Shown here piece by piece: positions 12,106 to 24,239 of a stretch of 64,000 bases of DNA. Each line of letters starts with the position of its first letter. Within the stretch, counting starts at the first letter, position 1. The position numbers and the translations under genes are program-made. Under the pieces are notes generated by a model. The model worked only from the letters and a program-made list of their open reading frames with translations. It did no database searches and was not told the DNA's origin. This DNA is from Lumbricus rubellus. Its lineage: Eukaryota > Annelida > Clitellata > Crassiclitellata > Lumbricidae. The stretch spans positions 2,283,009 to 2,347,008 of the forward strand of contig OX243821.1 in NCBI GenBank assembly GCA_945859605.1, given 5' to 3'.

Positions 12106-14200
12106 CAGTGGTTCCCAAACTTCAGCATGCCGCGGACAGGTGTAGTGCGAAATCCTATCCGGCAACAAAAACTATCCGAAAACCACTGTCATTGGTTCAC
12201 GTGACGTATGACGTCAGATAGCAACGTTCACGCCTCTGCCTCGTTTTCGTTGACAAATATGATCCGGGTTGCATGCTGGCGGAAAGCAAGATGCGGGTTA
12301 TAGAGTATATAGTAATAAATAGTGTTAAATAGTACTAAATAGTGTTAAATAACTACCAGAGTAAAGGGTTGAAGGACAAGAGCCAAGAGATTAAATTATT
12401 TTCAGTTAGACAGATGTGTTGAAAATGTATTTGAGTAAATTTAAACTTATATTCGTTAGACACCATATTTTCTTGTAAAACTTTCCTTAATAAATAAATT
12501 TGCTCCATTCAAAACTTCATGTATTTGAACAAAGCTTATTATTGGATAACTTCAGCAGTGAAGCTGATGAAAAATAACTGAGGGGTCAGACGTTGATTTA
12601 TATGGACTTGGTTTCTTAACGGATCAAGATAGAAGATCCAAACAAGCAACGATCTGGACCCCGAAGGCAAGACGTAGTAGATGAAGGTAAAGGAAGCGCT
12701 GAATGGAGACTGTGCGAGACGATCTGTGATGTTTCGAGATGACGTGAAACGATGCTGCTGAGGTCGTTATAAATAGAGTGGAATGCGTTTCCCGATGTGC
12801 AGATCTGCACGGAAAGGACTAAAGTCTAAGCTAAGGTGATGGATCTTAAGAGAACTTTATTATGGGGTCCTAACTGGGGGTGAACTCCCACAACCCCCAC
12901 CCCGGGCAAATCGCAACCAGGCGATACTTTAGTTTTGAGTGGAATGCCCATGCAGGGTGAAAAGAAAACCAGATAGTTCAAGAGATGATGCAGTGTGACT
13001 TGACTTAAAAACTTAAAGAATTGATATGTGCGTGAACTGTTGTAGCAGGAGAATCATAGAAAAGTAAGAGGGTCGTCTGGGGGTCTGACGCTGATTTATG
13101 TAGCTTGGGTGGACAATGAAAACACTGTGGGGTTCCAAGAAAGACCAGGGCTTAAACCCTCACAAGTTACAGAGGTAGTAACAGGTGAGTTGCAAGATGT
13201 ATGTCCTACTCCTAGGCCTACTGCAGTTAATCATTATATAGGTTTAAGAGATAATGGTAAAAAGGTGTTTAAGGTGAACGACATAATTTAGTTTGTTAGT
13301 GTTGTCGTAACCTTAATTCAGACACATAGGCTACAATCTGACGAATACCAACAGTCGCACACAGGCAAAAACTTTAATATAAGGTGCCCGTAACAAAGGA
13401 CGCACTTAATTTATAAACAATACAATTTTAAATGGGCGATATCAATATTATTAGTTCACTTTACCAACGCGGATTTGCCATTCTAAAAATAGCATACGCT
13501 GCGCAACGGTACTTAACACCGCTTCGTCCCTTAGAATCATGTTTTCTAATAAATAGACTTACGAAATGCATATTCGTAATGTTACTATCCCACAATCACA
13601 CTTACAGGAGTGAATTACAAAGGTTTTTGCACACCGAGTTATTATGCTGAATAAATGGGATATTATTATTGTTAACAAAGTTGATCAAGCCACCCGGATC
13701 GTATTTGTCAACGGATTAGATTTCGCACGTAAGTCGTGCGAAATCGCATCCTAGCAACGGAGTGGGCGTGGCCGGATCGTTTCTGTTGCCCGGATAGTAT
13801 TTCGCACTACACCGGCAATAATGTTTGCTGAAGCTTGCGGACCGCTAACTTAGGCCATAATGGCGATGATCAACACAAATAAGCTGACTGCAGTCATCAA
13901 TGTAGTGAATTTAGAATAAATTTTAATTTTTGAATTTGCCATCTGGCAAGTTAAAATAAGGCGCGTTGATTTATTTCAAATTTTTAACCATTAAGACAGA
14001 AATTTGAATAAATTTTGGACAACAATTCGAATAATTTCAAAATTTCAAAAAATAAACTAATAATTACAGTTTTATATTACAGTTTTACAGAATTATATTA
14101 CATTTTTTTAAATTTTTAACTTCTCCGCGGACCGGTGATCATACCTCCGCGGACCGGCACCGGTCCGCGGACCACCACTTTGGGAACCACTGCTGTAGAT
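12098..14200. mobile_element. hAT-like element, 2,087 bp, 8-bp duplication
   Basis: CTGTAGAT at 12098-12105 and 14193-14200 flanks the element at 12106-14192. Its ends are CAGTGGTTCCCAAA and the exact complement. The duplication fits the hAT preference nTnnnnAn. Subterminal words also pair: GTGCGAAATCCTATCCGGCA on the left against CCGGATAGTATTTCGCAC on the right. I see no hAT transposase or BED finger. Interior blocks GGGGTCAGACGTTGATTTAT (12581) and GGGGTCTGACGCTGATTTAT (13080) are a diverged pair. GATTTCGCACGTAAG with TCGTGCGAAATC near 13720 is a small hairpin. Confidence 0.8.
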
Positions 14201-14279
14201 TATTCGCAATTAACTCCATTGCCAGTTCCAAGCAGTTTTTAAAGCATTAGGATATAAAATTATGTACCGGTGTTAAAGG

Positions 14280-14725
14280 AACAATTATTGATCACAACGC
14301 TGGTATGGAGTGTAGTCCTGTATGGGTCAGAAACATGGACAATGAGAAAGGATGACATAAGAAGATTAGAGGCTTTCGAAATGTGAATTTGGCGAAGAAT
14401 AGAGCGTGTCAGCTGACAAACGAAGAAATACTGCAGATGGTTGGAGAGGAAAGATCAATGCTGCAGGGAGACAATACGGAGGCGACAGAGGAACTGGATT
14501 GGCCACATCAAGAGGAGCGACACCATAGTACGAGATATCATCGAAGGAAGAATGGAGGGGGAAAAGACAAGAGGAAGACCAAGAACAATGCTACTGGGCT
14601 GGATGATGACAAAGGACGGTTACAGAAGGCTAAAGATGGATGCACAGAAAATATATGCGTGGCGTCATTGGGCATAATGAACCTGCCTGACGGCAGAGAA
14701 CCAAAGAAGAAGAAATGAACAATTG
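14280..14725 (+). pseudogene. LINE ORF2 C-terminal fragment with GAA-type tail
   Basis: With two frame breaks the translation has the standard LINE end: YGSETWTMRKDDIRRLEAFE, then LTNEEILQMVGEERSM, then RRRQRNWIGHI, then [20 protein letters not shown], and a stop soon after WRHWA. The tail is GAAGAAGAAATG. GAACAATT flanks both sides (about 14279 and 14716), a possible 8-bp duplication. It is 5'-truncated. Close relatives are 30383-30650 and, in reverse, 53860-54125. Confidence 0.75.
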
Positions 14726-15205
14726 ACAAATTCAATTGACAGTAATATTTATATATAATGAACGTAGCATAACAATGGTGTTTTAGAAGTTGAATGGATG
14801 CGAGAATATCCATACGCATTCGCCATAGCGGTAAAGCTTGAATTACAGCATTACATTTACCTAGATTATGGCTGTGGTTGAATCCTGGATAAACTTCAAT
14901 CGTGTTTTGTTGACGGCTGTAGTAGCTGAAAAAGATAGCAGAGAACTGAAGAACCGAAGAAGACCTCCGTCGTCGTCTTAATCATTATCGTCGTCGTCAC
15001 CTTCGTCGTCGTCATCATCGTTAAACTGTCATTGCTACCAAACTTACTAGGCTTACTACAACTACGGAAAGATCTTTAACCTTTTGTCCTATTCGATTGA
15101 ATTACACTTCGCTCAGGTTCTTGAGAAGGAACTGCGCTTGTTCTCAGTATCTAAACAGTTGTGTGCCTTATTGTAGGCTGCCTTCAATGATTGTGGTATA
15201 ATATA
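14726..15205 (+). repeat. Module N and flanking non-coding DNA
   Basis: 14740-14900 is module N (GGTGTTTTAGAAGTTGAATG, GCATTCGCC). 14965-15020 is GTC/ATC-rich. No gene. Confidence 0.45.
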
Positions 15206-15206
15206 G

Positions 15207-15280
15207 TTGCCCATTGTTTAGACCATCTGCTTTGCAACATCGAGATCTTGGGTTCGATCCTCTGAGGTGGTTACATTAAC
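15207..15280 (+). mobile_element. tRNA-derived SINE family A head, forward copy
   Basis: Reads GCCCATTGTTTAGACCATCT, then GGGTTCGATCCTCTGAGGTG, the latter a good polymerase III B box (GGTTCGATCC). It is the forward-strand version of the head that ends almost every F module on the minus strand, and the only clear plus-strand copy here. Confidence 0.7.
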
Positions 15281-16050
15281 GATAAAATTCCGCAAAGATT
15301 TTCTCGGATAGTTATTCCATTTTGCTTGTGTCCCTTTTGTACCCTACTCCGGCTGGCAATATTGAAACGCCATTGTAAAGATTTCACACCCAAAAAATAA
15401 AGTCTGCCCTAAGCATAATACCCGCTGCTGGACTTAGAAAACCAGCTGTAATAATTATTCCAAACAAATTTCTGTCGATGGCAACGGCCTCTATTGTCAC
15501 AGGCAGTCGTCAAATCTGGATACATCCAATCAGGACACCTTTTATTGAATATTAAATTGTATATATATAAGTAAGTCAACTTTATGCCATTAATAGATAA
15601 TGTTTGCTCTGTTCTGTTCTCAGCCATCGTGGATATAATGTCTCCCCCACCAAAGCAAAGTCTCCCCTAAGCAGAGTCACCCTCTGACATTAAAATCTGT
15701 ATTGGAAGACTTTTTTCTGATGTAAAAGTATAGGTTCGCTTTAAATAACGTAGCTAGCTAAACGTATTATTTGGACACCTTTAAATAATATTCCACTGGC
15801 TGTTAAATCCTTTCGTCGACTTTTTGCACTCTGACTCACGACTTCATGTAGCGATTTTGCCACTGAAACGTCATTGTGAAGATTTCACACGAAAGATAAA
15901 ATCTGAACTAAGCATAACATCCGCTTTTGAATCTAAAACACCTTTAAGTGACATATTGAACCGATCATATAAATAAGTCAGCTTCGTGCAAGCGGTAAAT
16001 GATGCCTTAGGATTGCATTGATAGTTCCGTCCATGATCTCATGTTATTCA
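15281..16050 (+). repeat. Modules B, P, E, C
   Basis: B near 15290-15390, P in reverse at 15430-15530, E words near 15535 and 15770, and C near 15945-15995 (ATATAAATAAGTCAGCTTCG). No gene. Confidence 0.5.
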
Positions 16051-16440
16051 CTCGGGGTGGGTATTATAGCGCATTGGTTAACATTCTGGCAATGGAGACC
16101 GAGGGGTAAGGAGTTCGTACCCCGTAGGGTGGACGTGCTTTGAAGGCTGCTATTAGCACCGTGTATAATTATTGCAGGCTGTTTGTTCCGTTAGTAGTCA
16201 ATATTTATGTTAATTAAGATTGTTGCATAACTTTTTAGTATTGTCGTTATCGTTAGCTTCAACGTCATCGTCATCATCATCATCAGCAGCAGCATTATCA
16301 ACCGTTGGCCGGTAGGTGTCCGATACCTTCTTCACAATGTTTTTCCCCTCGAGTCTGTCTTTGGCCGCATGCCCAAACTTCTGTAGGTCTTCCCGATCTA
16401 CAATTATCCTCCGTCCACTATTGATGCGGCCTTCCTAGTT
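16051..16440 (+). mobile_element. SINE family B copy with conserved downstream block
   Basis: Head: GCGCATTGGTTAACATTCTG with AGGAGTTCGTACCCCG as B box. Body: GGTGGACGTGCTTTGAAG and GCAGGCTGTTTGTTCCGTTA. Then an ATC tract. The 140 bp after the tract (16300-16440) matches 41400-41545 and has minus-strand coding character (REDLQKFGHAAKDRLEGKN), probably an old retroposon frame. Confidence 0.5.
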
Positions 16441-16629
16441 TGCCTGCCGCAAGATGTCGTTAAACGCAAATGAACAAATCAAAAAAATTATTTAGACACC
16501 TTTAAATAAGATTTTCCTGTATTTTAAATATTTCTGTCAACTTACGGCTAGTCAATGTTTAAGATCCATTGTTTATAGCAACAACCATTACTATTGATAT
16601 ATTCCAACTGGTACCGCCACCATCACCAC
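16441..16629 (+). repeat. Modules D, E and start of F
   Basis: GCCGCAAGATGTCGTTAAAC near 16446, TTTAGACACCTTTAAATAAG near 16490, then ATTTCTGTCAACTTACGG. F is cut by the H repeat at 16630. Confidence 0.6.
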
Positions 16630-17030
16630 CAGGGACGCTAATCCTGGTTGTTTCCACATAATTACATAGTACTATGTTTTTCTGTCCTGCCTAGGTTTCT
16701 AGGTTTTTCGCCCAGATCTAGCTTTTTTGGCACGGAGGTTTTCACGGATTTTCCAGATAAGAACAGATGAAGCACAATAAAAGGTCGAAGAATTTGTAGT
16801 GAAAAGTTTTAAAAGGTGATCAGAAAAGTTTAGCATAAAGAGTAAACATTTTAACACTTTTTACCGAAGGGCTAAAAAAGGGTCATCGGAAATTTCAGCA
16901 TAAAGAACCTTCGTTTCCCCCCTTCCCCCATAAAAAAACCTATTTCTGAGACAAACTCTGAATCTAGCTTTTTCTAGCCTTTTTAATCGATCTGATCAGA
17001 CCTACTTTAAAATTCAGAGTGGCATCTCTG
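16630..17030 (+). repeat. Module H (copy 2)
   Basis: Left end CAGGGACGCTAATCC, right end AGAGTGGCATCTCTG. The body closely follows 934-1313, including the GGTCATCGGAAATTTCAGC blocks. No open frame. Confidence 0.45.
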
Positions 17031-17609
17031 GTCGTTAAACACTAAATAAAAGAGCAGATGTAAAAACATTATTTAGACACCTTTATATAATGTAAAACCA
17101 GATGTTAAATACTTTCGTCGACTCACGGCTCACCAATGTCGACGCTAGACTTGACCAGAACCACCAGAACCATAAAAGCAAAAAAGTAACAGAATCGATA
17201 TCAAGAAAAAAACAAGTACAGTTTACAGCAAAATAGCTACAAGAGATTAAAAGGACATTGTATACCCTAAGGAACCTAGGTTCCGCTAGAAGGCCACCTG
17301 TAACAACGAAATCAGTTTTGGCAAACGTAGAAACACAAGTGTGCAATAAAAGACACTATTAGCCTACAGGCATTCGCCTACAGGCATTACAGTCTTACAC
17401 TACTGTTAATTAGCCTATGCTGTTGTCAATGGATATTCTACAACCCATCCTTAAAGCTATTCTGGTGGATGAAATAATCTATCCTTCGGTTGGACTATAT
17501 CGGAATAGACTAACCGCGGGAATAAACCATTCTATCAATATTTTTGAAAAATGCGTTTATTTAAATTTTTTTGGTGTTATCAAAATTTAAAGTGACTCTA
17601 ATAATTGTT
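17031..17609 (+). repeat. Modules D tail, E, I, J start
   Basis: The D tail (CGTTAAACACTAAATAAAAG) is followed by E (TTTAGACACCTTTATATAAT), an unassigned block 17130-17430, module I (17440-17545), and the left half of J up to the TTAA at 17610. The frame at 17083-17346 is chance. Confidence 0.5.
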
Positions 17610-18603
17610 TTAACCCTCGGGCTACCAAGGGGGGGGGTGGTATCCACCCCCCCCTAGGTTTTTCCCAAATAAAACTTTTTCCGTTAGGAATAAAATTTTG
17701 ACGTTTTAGGTGGCTGTAGAGGATTCATTTGCACACATTTTGAGCTAAAATGTGTGATGATATACCATACCATTCAAAAGTTACACCCGATATACCCGAG
17801 GCACCAGGGGGGGGGGTGGATACCACCCCCCCTCCTTAGATTATCGGCTGTATCTTATCCGTCCTTTGACATGAAGAGACACCAATTACACCATTCTGTA
17901 GAGGGAATGTGGGGCTACATTGTGGTGGTCACGGAGTTGTCATTTGACAACCGGAAGTGCTCAAAATAAATTAAAATATATAAAAAGGTGTTTTATTTTC
18001 ATAAAATTTTCATGTTGTTCCTATTAAAAATTATTCATAATTTATTTTTTAAGAGAAATAAATTATGTCATTCTATAGAGGGCAATTAGGGCTATTTAGT
18101 GATACCAAATAATTTGACATTTGATGACCGGAAGTGCTTAAAATAAATTTAAATGTGTGAAAATGTTGGGTTTTTTTACAACGCAAACCGATAAGTCTGC
18201 GTAAACGTTTTTCAGCATGTTTTACGTGTTTTTTCTCTTTTTATTGTAACTAAAACTAACTTATTACTAGTTTTTATAGTTGAATATTGGACTTTATTAT
18301 ATGTAACCTATTTTAAATTAAATAAATTATGTTAAAAACACACAGAATCTAATATTTTGCTTATGCGAAAGTATACATTTTGTGGAATCGACGGGTGCCT
18401 ACGGTAAAAAATTCATAACTTTGGGGTGCTTTCATATATTTTAAACCTAAATATACCATTTTGTGCAGAAATGAATGCTGAATCCATAGGTGTATTACAA
18501 GTTATGATATCTCAAACCAAACCCAAAATCCAGGGGGGGGGTGGTAACCACCCCCCCCTTGGTAGTCAGTGTTACAAAAAAAGCTTGGTAGCCTGAGGGT
18601 TAA
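17610..18603. mobile_element. TTAA piggyBac-like element, family 2, copy 1 (986 bp)
   Basis: TTAA at 17610-17613 and 18600-18603. The ends are CCCTCGGGCTACCAAG and the complement of CCCTCAGGCTACCAAG. A palindrome of the form GGGGGTGGTATCCACCCCC occurs near the left end (17630-17652), near 17807-17832, and near the right end (18533-18558). The interior has a tandem pair of about 180 bp (CGGAAGTGCTCAAAATAAAT and CGGAAGTGCTTAAAATAAAT). No transposase. The empty target is visible in the J modules at 25833 and 43221. Confidence 0.8.
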
Positions 18604-19600
18604 GTGTCCTAAGCAATGTTCAGGGCATGGCAACTTGCATTTATTTAGAAACGATTCTAAGTGTTCTCGAATGTTTTAAATGTTCTGCATGTACATGTAA
18701 GTGCTCTGAAACCAAATAATGCAAATTATCTAGTAGACATACATGTAGCCTATCTGCTAGTGGCGTAGTCCAAAACGAAACAGATGGAAGTTAATTTGCA
18801 AAAAAAAACACGCGAAATTGCCTTTTTAAAACTACTCTTCTTCTGAGGAGGGGTACGATTAACACGGGTGGCACTCTATTTCGTGACACCATCACTGTCA
18901 CCACTAATCATTTATGAATCTCCACTATATAATTACGAAGCATTGCTTGATGGAGTAACTGAGTGAAGGACATGAATGTCAAGGTCATTACAGAGTAACA
19001 ACTTCAGAGAATCGAACCTGTGTTCGCCATGTCACAGGGCAATTAAATGCAACCCTTTCCCCTTAATCAACAGAGACAACGGCGTAGAAAGCCGAGGACA
19101 AACGCAATTGAAACTCATGAATCTGAACGACGTGACTGGCTGAGAGGTTTCAGCTTCTTAATCATTCGATACAGTACGTTCCAGGTTTTCCTGAATAGGC
19201 CAACCACATTTATCATTCTGGACCTGAATTTCACTCTTTGCATGCTAAAAGTGCACCATTAACGATTTATTAATGCAAACATTTTCTGAAGATGGGCTAA
19301 TCCAACCCTTTTCGATCGCTGTATACCCCATTTTTGCTAATGTTCCTCCGGTACCCTGGACCACAACCTGCGGAAAAATATTGCCATTGAAACACCATTG
19401 CACAGATTTCACCCTCATTTATAAAATCCGAACTAAACAATCAAGCCACTTTGGTTTTAAGCCACCTTTAAATAACGTTTTCATCGCTGAATATAAATCA
19501 GTAAAAGTAAGTGTTTACTGTAATGAACAGTCTGCAAACCCACTGCAGGAACATCAATCAGTTATGAAAAAAGTGAATATAAATTATACACAAAACTAAA
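18604..19600 (+). repeat. Composite unit copy: J, F, G, A, B, C
   Basis: J right half (18604-18830), F (18890-19040) with minus-strand AGAATCGAACC, G (GAGACAACGGCGTAGAAAGC near 19070), A (19120-19265), B (19290-19400), C (19400-19510, GCCACCTTTAAATAACG). The two frames of 70-108 codons here cross several modules and are not genes. Confidence 0.6.
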
Positions 19601-19985
19601 TAATCAATATGAATAATAAAGTCATTGAAAAACATGCAGTTATTTTCAGTGTTACATAAAGTAGGCTAAATAGGAGAATAAACATATCGATATTCATTTA
19701 TATACATGTATCATACGAGTAATAAAGCCCCTCCTAGTTAATGTGTCAGCATATGGAATCTCTCTCGATTGCGTGAGCAAGGGCGGAGGGAGTAGGTAAC
19801 ATCTTTTATAGGAGGCAACAGGCAATTAAGAACATGGCTAGGATTGTAAAGTACAGAGGAAAAAAGAGAGGTGTCAGCACATCCACAGAGGTCATCAAAA
19901 GACTTCTGGTCTTCAGGCAGATACTTGTATAAGAAAGTCAACTTCGTGGATTCGGTGGAACGAGTTCAGATATCATTGGGCCAAG
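19601..19985. other. Gene-free stretch
   Basis: No module, transposon end or gene recognised, apart from a C-like AAGAAAGTCAACTTCGTGGA near 19932. Confidence 0.3.
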
Positions 19986-20727
19986 TCCCGCAGTCGATAA
20001 TAATTACTTATTTTGAACGGTCTTGTTTGCCGCAAGATGTTGTTAAACACTCAATAAAAGAATAAATGAAAAGTCAAAATTAAACACCTTTAGATAATGT
20101 TATCCAAGCCGTTAAATTCTTCCACCAATTTTTAAAATTGATTTTGAAGTTGAAGCTTACTAACAGCGTAACAGATTATTACCTACTCTACTGCCTACGC
20201 TGCCACCTCAGCCAGCCACCTCCACTAATCATTTACGAAGCTCCACTGTATAATTACTTGGTGGAGCTGAGTAACAGTCAGCAACTGAGTGAAGGACTTG
20301 AATCTCAGGGTCGTGATCTCCAAATTTCTAAAGCGCTACTCGAAAGCCAAACGTGGGGCACAAGCTTACTCACGGTTCGAAGCATGATAATCAACGTTCA
20401 CTAGTGCTGTAATATGCCGAACAATTTTTTTCTATCGCAACATCCTCTGTTGTCATAGACCCTCGTCAAATCTGGATCACGCATTATGTTCTGATATCAT
20501 TAGGCCAAATCTCGCAGTCGATATTGAACGGCCTTGTTTGCCGCAAGATGGTGTTAAACACTCAATAAAAGAACACACGCAGAGACAGAATTAAACACCT
20601 TTAAAACATCGCTTTCCATCCTTTAAATACTTTTGTCAACTAATTTTCAACAGTCTTTTCACACCCTTTTTAGTCTTAAAAATTATACCGCTAATGCTGC
20701 AACCACCCCACCATCGTTAGTCATTTA
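19986..20727 (+). repeat. Modules D, E, F, P, D, E, F start
   Basis: Two D-E pairs sit close together (20020-20130 and 20525-20640), separated by F (20170-20400) and reverse P (20405-20475). The second F is interrupted at TTAA 20728. The region shows the array order twice within 750 bp. Confidence 0.6.
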
Positions 20728-21722
20728 TTAACCCTCGGGCTACCAGGGGGGGGGTGGTATCCACCCCCCCCCTAGGTTTTTCCCAAATCATTTTTTTTTC
20801 GTTAGGAATAAAATTTTGACGTTTTAGGTAGCTGTAGAGGATTCATTTGCACACATTCTGAGCTAAAATGTGTGATGATATACCATACCATTCAAAAGTT
20901 ATACCCGATATACCCGAGGCACCAGGGGGGGGGTGGATACCACCCCCCCCCCTTAGATTATCGGCTGTATCTTATCCGTCCGTTGACATGAAGAGACACC
21001 AATTACACCGTTCTGTAGAGGGAATGTGGGGCTACATTTTGGTGGTCACGGAGTTGTCTTTTGTCAACCGGAAGTGCTCAAAATAAATTAAAATATAAAT
21101 AAAGGTGTTTTATTTTCATAAAATTTTCATGTTTTTCCTATTAAAAATTATTCATAATTTATTTTTTAAGAGAAATAAATTATGTCATTTTATAGAGTGC
21201 ATTTAGGGCTATTTTTTGATACCAATTAATTTGACATTTGATGACCGGAAGTGCTCAAAATAAATTTAAATGTGTGAAAATGTTGGGTTTTTTTTACAAC
21301 GCAAACCGATAAGTCTGCGTAAACGTTTTTCAGCATGTTTTACATGTTTTTTCTCTTTTTATTGTAACTAAAACTAACTTATTACTAGTTTTTATAGTTG
21401 AATATTGGACTTTATTATATGTAAACTATTTTTAATTAAATAAATTATGTTAAAACACACAGAATCTAATATTTTGCTTATGCGAAAGTATACATTTTGT
21501 GGAATCGACGGGTGCCTACGGTAAAAAATTCATAACTTCGGGGTGCTTTCATATATTTTAAACCTAAATATACCATTTTGTGCAGAAATGAATGCTGAAT
21601 CCATAGGTGTATTACAAGTTATGATATCTCAAACCAAACCCAAAATCCAGGGGGGGGGGGTGGTAACCACCCCCCCCTTGGTAGTCAGTGTTACAAAAAT
21701 AGCGTGGTAGCCTGAGGGTTAA
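20728..21722. mobile_element. TTAA piggyBac-like element, family 2, copy 2 (987 bp)
   Basis: TTAA at 20728-20731 and 21719-21722. It lies in the same orientation as 17614-18599 and is nearly identical to it over its length, including all three G-run/C-run palindromes, so both moved recently. It sits inside an F module: the uninterrupted sequence CGTTTATTAAGCTCCACTAT occurs near 30915. No coding capacity. Confidence 0.85.
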
Positions 21723-22074
21723 CCTTCCCTATATAATAATACGAAGCTCCAATTGATGGCAGAGAATAACTGCATAAAAGGACTTGAATCTCACGGTCCT
21801 AACATACAGCAACCAACTCAGAGGATCGAACCCGTCCTTATTCGCGTTATAAGGCAACTGACCACCGTATCACTCAATCAATAGGTTCAACGCCCTACAA
21901 AAAAAAACATACACACACACATCTCTTCTAAAAATGCACCATTAGCGATTTAATTCCGCAAAGATTTTCTGGGGACGGGCTAAACCTGCCCATCCCGTAT
22001 CATTACCCCATTTTTAAATTTTTTTATTATAGTGATGAGGTGATGGAGGGGCTGAGCAGTGTATTGGACGATAA
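21723..22074 (+). repeat. F remainder and B start
   Basis: Continuation of the F module after the insertion, with minus-strand tRNA-like head GGATCGAACCC at 21823-21833, then a B start (GGACGGGCTAAACCTGCCCA) near 21973. Confidence 0.55.
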
Positions 22075-22480
22075 TGGGCGTGTTCAGAGATGCTACTCTG
22101 ATTTTTGAAAAAGGTCAGATCCGGTCGAAAGAAAGTCTAGAAAAGGCTAGATTCAGAAATTTCCAAAAAATACAATGAATTTTCGGACTTTAAATTTCTG
22201 GCGACCTTTTTTAGTCGTTCAGGTCCCAAAATTTTCCAGATTTTTCTGTTTTCTCGTTTCAATTTTGCTGATGACCTTTTTTTAGTCATCGCTGCAAAAT
22301 CTTAAAGTTTTGCAGATATTCTTGTTTTTCCTTGTCTCTCCTACATTTTTTGCCAAATACCTCTATCTTTTGAGGAAATTTTCGGAAAATCCGCAGTCGA
22401 AAAACCCCCAAGATTCTGAGCAAAAAACTAGAAACATAGATAATACTAAAAAACCTAGATCTAGGTGGAAAAAGCTAGGA
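22075..22480 (-). repeat. Module H, reverse-strand copy (copy 3)
   Basis: Starts AGAGATGCTACTCTGATTTT, the complement of the H right end. It carries CGACCTTTTTTAGTCGTT and GATGACCTTTTTTTAGTCAT blocks and CTAGATCTAGGTGGAAAAAG near its far end. It is the only full-length H on this strand. Confidence 0.45.
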
Positions 22481-22700
22481 GTGGGATCACTGAAAGTGTT
22501 GCACGACGTGGCTGAATGTTGAACAGTTGATGAAACTGGCTCCAGTAGAGTTTGAGTGTTTTCCAGAACATTTATATCTAATCTATTGCCCATAAAAATG
22601 GTGTTTTTTTTAATATGAATGAATGCGAGAATATCCTTATGCATTCGCTATTACAATGGTAGGGCTTGAATTACAGTTTTCTTTTCATTTAGATTATGGC
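22481..22700 (+). repeat. Module N
   Basis: GAATGCGAGAATATCC and TTCGCTATTACAATGG as in 6095-6260 and 14740-14900. It continues past the insertion at 23226 (CCGGAACTTTTGCGAG). Confidence 0.45.
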
Positions 22701-23225
22701 TGCGGTTGTATATAGGTCCTGGGCACGACGTTAAACTGCATCCATCCTCTGCCACAGGGAACCAACAAAGTCCCTGTGCCGGTCCTAAGCCCGGACAAAA
22801 GGAGGAAGGTTTGCCAGATGGGTGGCGATACGCTGGCAGTGAAAAACTAAGACGATTGTAATCCGCCAATACCACGACACAAGTGACATAGCTACCCAGA
22901 TGCTTCAAGGTGTCATGATGTGAAGCAGACATGCACAGGTCGGTCAGGACTAACTGATGGAGAGAGTCGGGGGAGAGAGCGTGGGACACAACGGGCATTG
23001 ACCCACGTTGTCCTTCATGCCTCTTTTTCACGATTCTCTTCAATCGGACAATGTGGTCTAGCTGCTCCAAGATGTTTATGGTATGGAGCAGACCTGCAGC
23101 TGACCGGACCAGTTGAAGCTGGGCAGCATGACGCGAGACACTCTCAGACAGAGAGTGGCGTCGGACTCTAACGGGCATTGAGCCCTATGATATTGATGAT
23201 GATGATGATGATGATGCGGTTGTAT
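22701..23225 (+). mobile_element. 5'-truncated non-LTR retroposon 3' end with 11-bp duplication
   Basis: TGCGGTTGTAT at 22701-22711 and 23215-23225 flanks a 503-bp insertion ending in GATATT plus a GAT run. CCGGTCCTAAGCCCGGACAA and GGGCATTGAGCCCTATGATA are like the untranslated 3' ends of RTE-type LINEs or their SINEs. The empty site in other N copies (6255, 14875) confirms the boundaries. The frames inside are not ORF2. Confidence 0.7.
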
Positions 23226-23952
23226 CCGGAACTTTTGCGAGATAAGCCTCAATCGGCCAGCCGGTTTTGGTGTCGACTGTGGCGCATAAAAAGAATTCAT
23301 TGTTAAAGAGAACTTGCGAATTAACTAAAGGTGTGCTCTTATGAAGGATTTTGAGATTGGAATTATATAAATGTAGACGAAGTTTTGGTCGATTATAAAA
23401 TTATGGATGATGACTAAAAACCGTCGAAATGATGCGACTATTTTAGAAATTACCCTGTTGTTTACCCGGATAGACGTCACGTGCATCGTCCGTGACGCAT
23501 CAGAAGATTAAGGTCTGTGATTGGGTGAAAGGTCGCAGCTTCATAGCTCTTCGATAGGCCACTAAACGTCCCAGGTTTTACTGAACAGGTCAACCACATT
23601 TGTTTTTCTGGGCCTGAATTTGACTCTTTGCATGCTAAAAGTGCACCGTTAAACCTGTTCCTCCATGATCGTTACCCCATTTTGTTTAGACTTCTTGGGC
23701 ACCCCAACCCTCAACCTGCTAAAATATATTGTCATTGAAACGTCACGGTAAATATTTCACACAACAAAAACTCTTAAATAAGCATTATAATGATACGCTT
23801 TGGACTTCAATTATTTTATACACCTTTAAATAAAAGTTTCAACCGGATATATAAGCAAGTCAGTTTCGTACAATCGGTGGATGATGTTAACACTGCTTAT
23901 TCATCAGCTTCGTAATTAATATTATCGACAATCGAAACATCAAAGCTGGGAT
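23226..23952 (+). repeat. Modules O, A, B, C
   Basis: O (GAGATTGGAATTATATAAAT, GATGACTAAAAACCGTCGAA) 23290-23480, A 23490-23650, B 23655-23750, C 23790-23885 (GGATATATAAGCAAGTCAGT). The same O-A-B-C order recurs at 51650-52345. Confidence 0.6.
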
Positions 23953-24239
23953 TAGTCACGATTCTTTTCTCTTCTTCTCTTCTTTAGTCTTCTGCCGTTG
24001 AGCAGGTTTGTGACATGGCCGCCCTCGTGATCCCCTCCGACTTCCGCCATCCCGCTCTGTCTTGCGCCTTCCTCTTGGTGGTAGCATATACCTCTCCGTT
24101 ATCGAGATCACTCAGCATATTTAATCTTCTTCTGCCTCTCGTTGCCTTGCCCTCCATGCGTCCCCCCAGCAACGTCACCAACATACCCTCTCCTCTAAGT
24201 ATGTGGCCCAGCCACCAATGTTTTCTCCTAATCACGATT
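23953..24239 (-). pseudogene. LINE ORF2 C-terminal fragment, with target duplication
   Basis: The minus-strand frame includes KHWWLGHILRGEGMLVTLLG, then TRGRRRLNMLSDLDNGEVY, then AQDRAGWRKSE, and a stop shortly after. The tail is a GAAGA-type purine run at the left. TAGTCACGATT (23953-23963) and TAATCACGATT (24229-24239) flank it. It is 265 bp long, a severely 5'-truncated insertion. The motif layout matches LINE C-termini; the clade cannot be told. Confidence 0.7.

Noticed and set aside
15207..15280. True tRNA gene
   Set aside because: B box is good but the sequence cannot fold as a cloverleaf with an acceptor stem that I can see, and about 20 degenerate copies mark it as a SINE head.
17754..17969. 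Conserved 71-codon protein, present again at 20868-21086
   Set aside because: Conservation is explained by two near-identical copies of a non-autonomous TTAA element; the frame includes the G-run/C-run palindrome and shows no domain.
22651..23178. 175-codon minus-strand protein
   Set aside because: Lies within a retroposon 3' end whose orientation (duplication plus GAT tail) is forward; no ORF2 motifs.
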